DNA from: Cladopsammia gracilis
Lineage: Eukaryota > Cnidaria > Anthozoa > Scleractinia > Dendrophylliidae
NCBI GenBank assembly: GCA_022457155.1
Contig: JAJGOT010000515.1
Location: 122,501-186,500, forward strand
Reading direction: 5' to 3'
Length of the DNA: 64,000 bases
The notes below the pieces were generated by a model. It had not been told where the DNA came from. It saw nothing but the letters and a program-made list of their open reading frames with translations, and did no database searches. Positions 54,031-62,554 of this stretch are shown here, in pieces; positions within the stretch are counted from its first letter, which is position 1, and the number at the start of each line of letters is the position of its first letter. Made by a program: the position numbers and the translations under genes.

Positions 54031-55037
54031 TTACTTACATAAATGTGCTAACGTGTTAGTAGATTTGTAACTAACAATTGAACTAAGGCTAGGTAGATAC
54101 TTAACAATAACTTTTTTGATTCCGACGTGGCTGCAATTAAATGAGGTTTTAAATACTACACTTCTGCGTCTAGATAACCTGTTAGGCTTAGAGAACCATT
54201 TCTTTCTGTTGCTATAGTTAATTTCCCTGAAAACGGGTAACAGAAACTTAGCAGGATATCCCCTAAGACGTAAACGCTTCCAGAATAGCAAACGGGTCTC
54301 ATTAAATGAGTGAAATGTAGAGCTATTTCTGGCATAACGCATAAGTTCGCCTTTAATAAAAGCCTTTTTGTTGCTAGCGGGGTGAAATGACTCATATGGT
54401 ATATATAAATACTTATTAAGCGGTTTCTGAAAGGTAGAGTATTGTAGCGTTTTACAGGCGGAATCTTTAAATAGTAGTAAGTCTAGAAATGAAATCTGAG
54501 ACTCGCTAATTTCGTAAGTTATCTTAATACGTTCGTCCTTAGTATTAATAGCATTGAGAAATTCTAGAAGATTTTCGTGAGGGCCATCCCAGATAACAAA
54601 TATGTCATCTATGAAACGCTTGTAGAGAGGGAGATACCGAGAATACTTCTCAATAATGTCTCTCTCGTGATAATACATAAAAGCGTTTGCAGCTGTAACA
54701 GCGAAAGGGGTTCCCATAGCAATACCAAATGTTTGATGGTATATGTCATTGCTAAATTCCGATTTAAGGAAATTATTCTCAAAGACTAATCTGGTTAATT
54801 GAACCAAGAGAGGCGTCTGAGCCACCTTTCCCTCTCTAAGCAGGAGGTCAAGAGCAATAATAGCCTTCTTAATGTCGATGTTAGGATAAAGTGATGACAC
54901 GTCCGCCGTGACAAGAAGGCAATTAGCGGGTAGCTCAACTTTCTCTAAACATTGGATCAGTTCACCAGAGTCACGTAAAACCGTTGGCATAATAATAGAA
55001 GGTTTAACTAACTCATCTACAAAAATACTAATAGGCC
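54031..55037 (-). pseudogene. Penelope-like reverse transcriptase, 5'-truncated (copy B)
   Basis: Same RT C-terminal region as copy A with identical translation across the shared 319 codons. Lacks its N-terminal part. Confidence 0.9.
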
Positions 55038-55209
55038 TGGTTTAACGTTAAATCCGTGAGCCCCAAAATTATGCATTACACCAGCAGGATTCTCGTAACA
55101 TCCTGCACGTATTGCTTGTGGGTGTTTTTGTTGTTCACACCCTATACGGAACGTGATTTGTACTGTAAAGTTAAGGTATAAAATAAGTTCCTCATACTAT
55201 CTTGTTTTA

Positions 55210-55252
55210 ATCCCTGACGAAGTGTGTAGTCATCACACGAAACCGGTCGGAT
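55210..55252 (+). ncRNA. hammerhead ribozyme (5' pseudo-LTR)
   Basis: ATCC, CTGACGA with extra A, GTGTG...CACAC, GAAA, CCGGT, C|GGAT. Cleavage predicted between 55,248 and 55,249. The extra A after the CUGANGA box is tolerated in some natural hammerheads. The self-complementary stem III is expected to favour a dimeric fold. Confidence 0.8.
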
Positions 55253-55341
55253 AATAAAAACAGTTAACAAGATTCGTTGCTGTGTGCCGCTCACTAGTAC
55301 CTATTTAAAAAATTGTCTAAGTCGACACTAGCAGAAGCCAC

Positions 55342-56406
55342 ATGTTCAGCAACACTTCAGATCGCTCTGGACTCAAGAAAGGCAAAGATGCCTTGAAGCT
55401 CAGAAAACGACAAGAATCTGCGGAAAGACAGAACAGCGCGCGTGATGAAGCCGTGGAGGATCTTCGAGCTGCCGCCGAAGATTCAGCGCCAGATCCTGAA
55501 CTATGGATCGATGACCACTTTCAACGCGTTCTGAAAAACCTCGTTCGCAACTTGATCGATGCTGAGAATCAACTCTATGGTCTTCAAGACCGTAAACAGA
55601 GACTTGAGTCAAACAAAAGCGACGGAAAGGTGCCCAGTGGATTGAAGATTCCCAGCATCTCTGCTAAAGGCAAAAATGCCGAACATCTTCAACAGAAATT
55701 TAACGTGGTTATTAAAGAGGCCGAATTAAAGCTTCTTGATGCCACCATCGAGGCCCTTCAAACCGAAGAACAACAAGCTTTACACCGGTGCACAGAAGAA
55801 AAAGAGAAAGTCCTGATTGCCATTAGGAATTGGAGAAGCTCATTTAAATCGAGCGATCCCTCTTTGGACATTGAAGCGGACCAATTTGTCAAATCAGCGA
55901 AATGCTTCGCGGATGACTTTTACTTCGAGTGCGCCGCAGCAAGGACTTCTAAACGGGTAGCAGAGGACTTTAAAAAAGCCTCAAAAGCCGCAAAAAGCGC
56001 CGAGAAAATGGAGACGGAATTTACTGTCAACGAGGAATCCATCCACGACATGGTTCAACGTGCTGTGCGACAAGAAATGTCCAAACGCAAGCCTGTCCCA
56101 TCTCCACCAGCGAAAGCGACCCACGCTTCCCGTAAGAACTCTAGAAGCCGTAATAGTGACAGATCCAACTCGAAAAGCCGTAAAAATGACAGATCTAGCT
56201 CCAAAAATCGGAAGCAACCCCGAAACCCTAGCCAGGATGGTCGCAACCAAAGAAACTCCGCATCCCAAAAGAACACGCAAAACAGACGAAGCCGATCAAA
56301 ACAACGGAGACAGCGAAAACCACGCGTTAGTTTCTCTGGAAGCCAGTCTCCCTCTGGACGGCAGTCAAAAAACGTGAAAGGCCGCGGAAACGGTGTCGTA
56401 AAATAG
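55342..56406 (+). CDS. Penelope-like element ORF1 protein (coiled coil plus basic RS-rich tail)
   Basis: 354 codons. The N-terminal two thirds are predicted helical and charged, with coiled-coil character (RNLIDAENQLYGLQDRKQRL, LLDATIEALQTEEQQALHRC). The C-terminal 100 residues are basic and rich in Ser/Arg/Lys/Asn (SRKNSRSRNSDRSNSKSR and following). This design, multimerising coiled coil plus nucleic-acid-binding tail, parallels ORF1 proteins of LINEs, so packaging of element RNA is a reasonable inference. There is no GIY-YIG, zinc knuckle or RRM signature. The stop is 35 bp before the RT start, so one bicistronic RNA is likely. The truncated copies A and B lack it. Confidence 0.7.
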   Translation: MFSNTSDRSGLKKGKDALKLRKRQESAERQNSARDEAVEDLRAAAEDSAPDPELWIDDHFQRVLKNLVRNLIDAENQLYGLQDRKQRLESNKSDGKVPSGLKIPSISAKGKNAEHLQQKFNVVIKEAELKLLDATIEALQTEEQQALHRCTEEKEKVLIAIRNWRSSFKSSDPSLDIEADQFVKSAKCFADDFYFECAAARTSKRVAEDFKKASKAAKSAEKMETEFTVNEESIHDMVQRAVRQEMSKRKPVPSPPAKATHASRKNSRSRNSDRSNSKSRKNDRSSSKNRKQPRNPSQDGRNQRNSASQKNTQNRRSRSKQRRQRKPRVSFSGSQSPSGRQSKNVKGRGNGVVK

Positions 56407-56441
56407 ACTCTAGAGACATTTACGATAAATGGCTCGACAAC

Positions 56442-58193
56442 ATGGCTAGAAAACCGATCTTGGACCTGTTACCACGGAATTTGGAATTTCACAACTTTTC
56501 ACATGTCACCCTTACCGCGACGCAGTCACGAACTCTTGGCTTGGGTCTAAAATTTAGACCCACGCTTCGACCACCCACTGCTCGTGTTTTTGAAAATCAA
56601 GTACAGGATTTCTGTCGTAGCGTTCGGTTACATTACAAGTATGCTGATAAGCCCGATGACCCTGATTTTAACCCTAAACTGTATGTAAAATCAGGCTGGA
56701 ATCCACCACGGGAAGATCCTGACCTCGAGGAAAACCTGTACAAAATCCGTCGAGAGATGCTGACAAACTTAAGTGACAACAGACCGCTATGGAAAAATAA
56801 CTTATCCCGCGAAGAGCGAAGTGGCCTGCGAGAGATCAAGGAAGACCCATCGGTTCGTGTCTTAGCAACAGACAAAAACCTCGGACCGGCTCTCGTCTCC
56901 ACAGAATGGGTACAACAAGAGACTCTCAAGCACCTTAATGACACTAATACGTATTCTAAAGTCACAGTAGATGAATGGACTTATAGGCGCCTAAAGGTAA
57001 TCGAGACTCGCGAAAAACTTGTAAATAGTTACTCGCATTTTTTACCCCCCAACTCGCATAAGTTTCTTAGCAGCATCGACAATATTCCTAGGAGTTTCGA
57101 TCCTGCTAAATTTTATATTATTCCGAAGATTCATAAGTCACCTATAGCTGGGAGGCCTATTGCAGCCTCTCACTCTTATATTACCAGACCTATTAGTATT
57201 TTTGTAGATGAGTTAGTTAAACCTTCTATTATTATGCCAACGGTTTTACGTGACTCTGGTGAACTGATCCAATGTTTAGAGAAAGTTGAGCTACCCGCTA
57301 ATTGCCTTCTTGTCACGGCGGACGTGTCATCACTTTATCCTAACATCGACATTAAGAAGGCTATTATTGCTCTTGACCTCCTGCTTAGAGAGGGAAAGGT
57401 GGCTCAGACGCCTCTCTTGGTTCAATTAACCAGATTAGTCTTTGAGAATAATTTCCTTAAATCGGAATTTAGCAATGACATATACCATCAAACATTTGGT
57501 ATTGCTATGGGAACCCCTTTCGCTGTTACAGCTGCAAACGCTTTTATGTATTATCACGAGAGAGACATTATTGAGAAGTATTCTCGGTATCTCCCTCTCT
57601 ACAAGCGTTTCATAGATGACATATTTGTTATCTGGGATGGCCCTCACGAAAATCTTCTAGAATTTCTCAATGCTATTAATACTAAGGACGAACGTATTAA
57701 GATAACTTACGAAATTAGCGAGTCTCAGATTTCATTTCTAGACTTACTACTATTTAAAGATTCCGCCTGTAAAACGCTACAATACTCTACCTTTCAGAAA
57801 CCGCTTAATAAGTATTTATATATACCATATGAGTCATTTCACCCCGCTAGCAACAAAAAGGCTTTTATTAAAGGCGAACTTATGCGTTATGCCAGAAATA
57901 GCTCTACATTTCACTCATTTAATGAGACCCGTTTGCTATTCTGGAAGCGTTTACGTCTTAGGGGATATCCTGCTAAGTTTCTGTTACCCGTTTTCAGGGA
58001 AATTAACTATAGCAACAGAAAGAAATGGTTCTCTAAGCCTAACAGGTTATCTAGACGCAGAAGTGTAGTATTTAAAACCTCATTTAATTGCAGCCACGTC
58101 GGAATCAAAAAAGTTATTGTTAAGTATCTACCTAGCCTTAGTTCAATTGTTAGTTACAAATCTACTAACACGTTAGCACATTTATGTAAGTAA
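56442..58193 (+). CDS. Penelope-like reverse transcriptase without endonuclease
   Basis: 583 codons, intact. After a 130-residue N-terminal extension come LATDKNLGPALV (about 141-152), the template-contact box FYIIPKIHKSP (224-234), GRPI.AS (237-243), DVSSLYPNI (294-302), GIAMGTPFAVTAANAF (353-368), the catalytic YKRFIDDIF (387-395), FLDLLLF (432-438) and a thumb region with KGELMRYAR. These are the Penelope RT signatures. The protein stops only about 70 residues after the thumb, so the GIY-YIG endonuclease usually fused at the C-terminus is absent. It uses element RNA as template. Endonuclease-independent priming at chromosome ends or breaks is known for EN-minus Penelope elements and fits the chaotic cluster here. 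Confidence 0.9.
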   Translation: MARKPILDLLPRNLEFHNFSHVTLTATQSRTLGLGLKFRPTLRPPTARVFENQVQDFCRSVRLHYKYADKPDDPDFNPKLYVKSGWNPPREDPDLEENLYKIRREMLTNLSDNRPLWKNNLSREERSGLREIKEDPSVRVLATDKNLGPALVSTEWVQQETLKHLNDTNTYSKVTVDEWTYRRLKVIETREKLVNSYSHFLPPNSHKFLSSIDNIPRSFDPAKFYIIPKIHKSPIAGRPIAASHSYITRPISIFVDELVKPSIIMPTVLRDSGELIQCLEKVELPANCLLVTADVSSLYPNIDIKKAIIALDLLLREGKVAQTPLLVQLTRLVFENNFLKSEFSNDIYHQTFGIAMGTPFAVTAANAFMYYHERDIIEKYSRYLPLYKRFIDDIFVIWDGPHENLLEFLNAINTKDERIKITYEISESQISFLDLLLFKDSACKTLQYSTFQKPLNKYLYIPYESFHPASNKKAFIKGELMRYARNSSTFHSFNETRLLFWKRLRLRGYPAKFLLPVFREINYSNRKKWFSKPNRLSRRRSVVFKTSFNCSHVGIKKVIVKYLPSLSSIVSYKSTNTLAHLCK

Positions 58194-58198
58194 TATGT

Positions 58199-58242
58199 TT
58201 TTGGGGCTCACGGATTTAACGTTAAATCCGTGAGCCCCAAAA
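58199..58242. promoter_or_regulatory. 44-bp perfect palindrome at the RT/pseudo-LTR border
   Basis: ttttggggctcacggattta followed by acgt and its inverse. Also present at the same place in copies A (52,610-52,655) and B. Directly follows the RT stop. May act as RNA hairpin terminator or cDNA-priming structure; the function is inference. Confidence 0.75.
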
Positions 58243-58383
58243 TTATGCATTACACCAGCAGGATTCTCGTAACATCCTGCACGTATTGCTTGTGGGTGTT
58301 TTTGTTGTTCACACCCTATACGGAACGTGATTTGTACTGTAAAGTTAAGGTATAAAATAAGTTCCTCATACTATCTTGTTTTA

Positions 58384-58426
58384 ATCCCTGACGAAGTGTG
58401 TAGTCATCACACGAAACCGGTCGGAT
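58384..58426 (+). ncRNA. hammerhead ribozyme (3' pseudo-LTR)
   Basis: Identical motif to that at 55,210-55,252. Cleavage predicted between 58,422 and 58,423. With the upstream copy it would define the ends of a unit-length RNA. Confidence 0.8.
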
Positions 58427-58488
58427 AATAAAAACAGTTAACAAGATTCGTTGCTGTGTGCCGCTCACTAGTACCTATTTAAAAAATT

Positions 58489-59085
58489 ATCAAAGTGCTA
58501 CATGAGTGATGGATAGTTTTCAGATAGGCTATCTTTTTACTATCTCTGACAAAGATAGCTTTTGGGTAGGTTATCAAAGTGCTACGTGAGTGTTGGATAG
58601 TTTTCAGATAGGCTATCTTTTTACTATCTCTGACAAAGATAGCTTTTGGGTAGGTTATCAAAGTGCTACATGAGTGTTAGATAGCTTTCAGATAGGCTAT
58701 CTTTTTACTATCTACAGTAAAGATAGGTTTCAGATAGGATAGAGTTTTAGTGAGATAGTCTTCAGATAGCCTAGTTTTTGGCTTACTACAGTGGTGGTAG
58801 ATTTTGGATAGACAAGTTAGTAGATAGATAGGCTATCTTTTCACTATCTACACAGGAAGCTAGTTTTTAGATAGTCTATCTATTTGCTAACTATCTGATA
58901 GATAGATATCAGTTAGCTTTAAGCTAGGTCAAAGATAGCTATCCACTATCTACAAAACCTCTTGGATAGCAAAAAGATAGTGATTTTCATCAGTCAACTA
59001 GGAATGAGATAGTTGCAACTAGCATAAAGTTAGTAATAAACTAGTAATAAGATATGATTGTTTTTGTGAGGGAATGCAATAACCC
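58489..59085. repeat. GATAG-rich repeat block, 84-bp units then degenerate
   Basis: Two and a half direct units of 84 bp (starts at 58,487, 58,571, 58,655: ttatcaaagtgctacatgag...) are followed by degenerate copies of gatagcta/tagtctatc words. Inverted and direct copies mix. The block stands between the Penelope-like copy and the first capsid-cassette gene, whose start codon it has apparently replaced. Confidence 0.75.
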
Positions 59086-59093
59086 AGAAAAAG

Positions 59094-59981
59094 TTGGGTG
59101 AAGAGACAAGTCAAATCGGACTTGAAAAAACATTCAAACCCATCACAGCGAAACTGGATGAGGTGATTGCGTCGAATTTGGGGTCGCTTCAGCCACTTCC
59201 CCGGAAAAAGAAAAAAGCCAAACCAGCGGAGATTGATTATCTCCCCGAAGTCGATCCATTTGAAGATATGGATGTCGAAGGCTTGTTTGATGAGGCCGTT
59301 CCATCCCAAACAAAGAAGCAAATTCCAGCAGCTCCTCCAACATATGAAGAAGTTGTGCAAGAAGTAGGGGAAGATCCACCTGAATACGAAGAAGACGATT
59401 TCCCAGATTATGCTTTGGAACCGGGTGATGAAGAGGAAGAGGAAGAGGAAAAGGAAGATGAAGCCAATAAAATATTGAGAGACCTGGACCTCACGGATTA
59501 TGATACTGCGGAGAAAACTCTCAGGGAAAATGTTTCAACAGCGAGGAAAATCCAGTATATCAAAAATCTTTTGACCGTGGCAAACTTCCGCAGAAATAAG
59601 TTGAAGGGCTACAAATCATCTTGGACCAAAAAGTTTAAAAAAGGGGCAATAACGGAAGAGCAAAAGAATTTCCAACATCGAAGGATAGATCACGCAGCCC
59701 GAACTCTGACTGAATACATCAAACATTATAAAGACAAAGAGGGAAAGATGATGGCGGGTTCGGGGTTGAAAAAAAGAAAAAAAGGTGGATCCATCCGTTT
59801 TTTCTCCAACCCCGCCGATCTCCTCCAGAAACTTGAAGACATCGTTGGCTCCATTCTTGCTGGGAATACGAATCAGGGAATCAGAAACACTGGAGTTGGC
59901 ATTCTCGATCTTCTCCTGAAAGAAAACGTTATCAATCGTTCCCAGCATGAGAAGCTCTTCAGAAAATATTTCAAACTCTAA
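59094..59981 (+). CDS. viral structural protein, 5'-truncated
   Basis: The open frame has no in-frame ATG. It runs upstream only to a stop at 59,067 within the repeat block, and the first recognisable residues (ETSQIGLEKTFKPITAKLD) already look internal. About 295 codons remain: an N-terminal basic patch (PRKKKKAK), an acidic Pro-rich middle (PPTYEEV, a late-domain-like PPxY, then EEEEEEEKEDE), a helical Lys-rich part, KKRKKGGS and a C-terminal LLQKLEDIVGSI helix. First gene of the virion cassette and probably an internal capsid or cement protein. Exact role unknown. The PPTY motif could recruit host ESCRT-linked ligases, which is inference. Confidence 0.55.
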   Translation: MGEETSQIGLEKTFKPITAKLDEVIASNLGSLQPLPRKKKKAKPAEIDYLPEVDPFEDMDVEGLFDEAVPSQTKKQIPAAPPTYEEVVQEVGEDPPEYEEDDFPDYALEPGDEEEEEEEKEDEANKILRDLDLTDYDTAEKTLRENVSTARKIQYIKNLLTVANFRRNKLKGYKSSWTKKFKKGAITEEQKNFQHRRIDHAARTLTEYIKHYKDKEGKMMAGSGLKKRKKGGSIRFFSNPADLLQKLEDIVGSILAGNTNQGIRNTGVGILDLLLKENVINRSQHEKLFRKYFKL

Positions 59982-59982
59982 A

Positions 59983-60759
59983 ATGGAAATCGAAAGAGAA
60001 ATTGTCCTGTCCTCCTTTTCCGTCAAGACTGGGGGAAACAAACCAGAAAATTTCACAACAAAATTCAATCGGCCCATTGTTTTGGACCCAAATTCCCAAT
60101 ACGTTGTTGGGTTGAATCGAGTCATCAATATGAGTTTTACGTGGTATAACATCAATGCTGGCCGCCAGAATCAACTGATCAGATTCAGCTCTGACGGCGG
60201 GAAAACATTTTCCGATATCACCTTCCCAGCTGGGGTTTGGGAATATGAGGGGATGAATGATTTTATTCGAGAAGCTACAGGCCCACTCGCAGGATCCACC
60301 CCGGAAAAGAATGAAAAATTCCCAATCAATCTTGCTTTCTCTCCCACAACCTTCAGAACGACAATCACACTGGCAGAAAATTATCAGCTTGATTTCACCC
60401 AATCCAACTTCGGCGATCTCGTTGGTTTTGATAAAAAGATTCTGAAAGACAAAGTCAACATTGGCCCCAGAGTTCCAAACCTCAGCCAAGATACTGATTT
60501 GTTGAACGTTCATTGCGATCTCACAAGTGATTCGCTTGTGGATGGAGAAGAGAGCGATATCATCTTCTCCTTTTCAACATCTGTGCTGAGGCCATCATAT
60601 AGTTTCACCCTTGAACCCATGAGAACCACATTCAGCCCTGTAAATAAAAACACAATAAGCTCCATCCGGATTTATATCACTGACGGCAAAAGGCGGATTG
60701 TTGATTTGAATGGAGCCGATACGGCGTTCTCGCTTATCTTGAAAAAGCAAATAAAATGA
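59983..60759 (+). CDS. minor capsid (penton-like, single jelly-roll) protein
   Basis: The start at 59,983 (CTCTAAAATG) is preferred over an ATG 36 nt upstream that lies inside the previous gene. 258 codons, beta-rich throughout. An N-terminal LSSFSVKTGG...NFTTKFNRPIVLD strand pair, then YVVGLNRVINMSFTWYN, FSSDGGKTFSDITFPAG and YEGMNDFI. This pattern resembles the penton/minor capsid proteins of Polinton/adintovirus elements that plug capsid vertices. Overlaps the next gene by four bases (ATGA), suggesting coupled expression. Confidence 0.65.
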   Translation: MEIEREIVLSSFSVKTGGNKPENFTTKFNRPIVLDPNSQYVVGLNRVINMSFTWYNINAGRQNQLIRFSSDGGKTFSDITFPAGVWEYEGMNDFIREATGPLAGSTPEKNEKFPINLAFSPTTFRTTITLAENYQLDFTQSNFGDLVGFDKKILKDKVNIGPRVPNLSQDTDLLNVHCDLTSDSLVDGEESDIIFSFSTSVLRPSYSFTLEPMRTTFSPVNKNTISSIRIYITDGKRRIVDLNGADTAFSLILKKQIK

Positions 60760-61178
60760 AACCTTATGAATTCTCTCGTTATTATCACCCCCAGCTGGGA
60801 CGGTTTGTCTTCCGGCACAAAGGAACAGGTTTGATTGTGGACAATATTTTCAAACCAATGAGGAAGGTCGCATCAGTCGTCTTCAATAAATTCGCGAAAC
60901 CCATTGCGAAAAAAGCATTGGAATCAGGAATTTCTCACGCTGGGGATAAACTCGGTAAAAAAGCAGTTGAAAAATCTGGCGATTTAATCATGAAAAAACT
61001 GGGAAATATGAGAAAAGGGAAACCAGCAAGCAAGCCAGCCTCCAAAAAACAACCAGCTCTCGCTTCGCTCGCTTCGCTTCGCTCAGCTCAACCATCAGCC
61101 CCTGCCTCCGGAGAAAGTTCTGATGCTATATTGAACAGGTTGATCTCGGGGCAAGGAATTCGAAAAAGAAAAAAATGA
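60756..61178 (+). CDS. small basic virion protein
   Basis: 140 codons. Tyr/His-rich N-terminus (YYHPQLGRF), amphipathic Lys-rich helices, then an Ala/Ser/Pro-rich linker and RKRKK terminus. The linker is encoded by a run of cgcttcgctcg repeats (61,064-61,090). No family assigned. Position between minor and major capsid genes suggests a core or internal capsid component. Confidence 0.5.
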   Translation: MKPYEFSRYYHPQLGRFVFRHKGTGLIVDNIFKPMRKVASVVFNKFAKPIAKKALESGISHAGDKLGKKAVEKSGDLIMKKLGNMRKGKPASKPASKKQPALASLASLRSAQPSAPASGESSDAILNRLISGQGIRKRKK

Positions 61179-61184
61179 TTTAAA

Positions 61185-62469
61185 ATGGCTTTTCGATCGA
61201 GTGAATATCTTCAAAGAAATGAATTAGTGCGCTTCCAGCTGGATGACACAATCCGAGCTCCAGCTAATAATGATCACCAACAAAAAAATGGTTATAAATT
61301 CACGATTAATGACCGATCCGCATTCTATGATTGGTATAATGCGTATTTCGAGGTGCAGTTTCAACTCCAAAAACTGGCGGATGGGGCCGGATATGCCGCA
61401 GCTGACAGGATCACAGTGATCAATGGCGCTCATTCCCTGATTAAACACCTAACAATCCGATCTGGGAAAGATTATTTATGATACTGATAATCTGCATAAA
61501 GTCTGTTTCGCAAAGAATTTGTTGGAATACTCCGACGACTTCAGCAGATCAGTCGCCAAGAACAGTTTCTGGTATTTGGATACTGATGCAACAACCGCTA
61601 ATACGAATCTTGGATTTGAAGCTCGCCGGGTGCAATCTCAAGCAGTGCAAGACAATGGAAACGGCGGTGCAAAGAACATTAACACGATCATTCCCCTGAA
61701 TCGCTTTTCCTTTTTCGAAGAGTTGGAAGATAAGATGCTTGTGCCCATGCAGCTTCAATTCGAGATAACACTTAATGATGATGGGGAGCTGATTCATATG
61801 GCAAACGGCGTTGATGCTGGAAGAGTTGTTGTGAATCGATTTTTGCTTTGGGTGCCAAGATTGACTCCCAAAGATTCTCTGTATGACAAATTTGTCAGCT
61901 CATTCCTGAAAGAAACGCAATGGAAATATCTGAGAGAAATGTATCAGCAATCAGCTCCCGCAACATCATCAGGATTTTTCCAGATCTCAGCGAGCATCGA
62001 CAATGTGAGGCATATTTTTGTCTGGCTGAAAAGAACCGCTCCACCCAATGACGACCCTGCAGAAGATAATCCCTATCTGATGGACACTTTCAAGCTGAAT
62101 GCAGCGGATAACGCCGCTTCGCTGTTGAACTGTCGATTGGAATATGGAAACGGAGTTTTCTACCCGGAAACAGAGTATGAGAGCGAAAGCAAAGTGAGGA
62201 TTTTCCAGGATGTCATGGCTTATGCAATGCGGAAAAATGATTATAACACTGGAACGCAGCTGAATCTGTCCAATTTCAAGGCTTATTATCCGCTAATTTA
62301 TTTCGATCTGACTTATCAAACTGAAAAACCGACAAGAGATCCCAAGCAGCTGATATTCAGGTATCGATTAAACGCAGATGCAGCTGCAAACTTCAATGTA
62401 CATGCGATAGTTCTTTATGAAGAACTGGTGAATATTGATAAAATTGGAAATGAGCTGGTCATCGTGTGA
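61185..62469 (+). pseudogene. major capsid protein (double jelly-roll), frameshifted
   Basis: ATG in the TTTAAAATG context, 6 bp after the previous stop. The first 98 codons (61,185-61,481) end prematurely. The same protein continues in a frame shifted by one base, open through 62,469 (about 330 codons). The break is near 61,466. Features consistent with the hexon-like capsid proteins of adintoviruses/Polintons: LVRFQLDD near the N-terminus, FYDWYNAYFEVQFQL, and a C-terminal HAIVLYEELVNID. Position between penton-like and pVI/pX-like genes agrees. It forms the pseudo-hexameric trimers of the shell. Inactive in this copy unless the shift is an assembly error. Confidence 0.75.
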
Positions 62470-62524
62470 AGCGAGCGCAGCGAACGAAGTGAGCCGAGCG
62501 AAGCGAGCGAGCGCGCAGCGCGGT
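62466..62524. repeat. GCGAGCGAAGCG-type short repeat
   Basis: A 55-bp run of gcgagcgcagcgaacgaagt, then gagccgagcgaagcgagcga and gcgcgcagcgcgg, between the major capsid stop and the next gene. Very GC-rich relative to its surroundings. Similar words occur inside several neighbouring viral genes. Confidence 0.8.
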
Positions 62525-62554
62525 GTGATCTGAAAACATATTTTGTCATTTAAA

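Larger units (their letters stand above)
53740..55040 (-). mobile_element. Penelope-like element copy B, 5'-truncated
   Basis: Same orientation as copy A and head-to-tail with it. Consists of pseudo-LTR and RT codons (55,037 to 54,031), breaking off at the GRPISIFVDE segment. It meets the 5' pseudo-LTR of the full-length plus-strand copy head to head at 55,040/55,041. Confidence 0.9.
55041..58488 (+). mobile_element. full-length two-ORF Penelope-like element (EN-minus) with pseudo-LTRs
   Basis: Two 274-bp direct pseudo-LTRs (55,041-55,314 and 58,215-58,488) flank ORF1 and an RT ORF. Each pseudo-LTR starts tttaacgttaaatccgtgag and ends tatttaaaaaatt. The 3' pseudo-LTR starts inside a perfect 44-bp palindrome (ttttggggctcacggattta and inverse, about 58,199-58,242). 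No GIY-YIG endonuclease is encoded in either ORF. Both ORFs are intact, so this copy looks recent and possibly functional. Confidence 0.85.

Noticed and set aside
52367..55040. A single long inverted repeat as viral terminal repeat
   Set aside because: The inverted identity is explained by oppositely oriented Penelope-like copies. Their truncation points and pseudo-LTRs account for all boundaries.
57435..57647. Open frames antisense to the Penelope RT (and their copies at 53,208 and 54,577)
   Set aside because: Present in all three copies only because the RT sequence is identical. No independent support.
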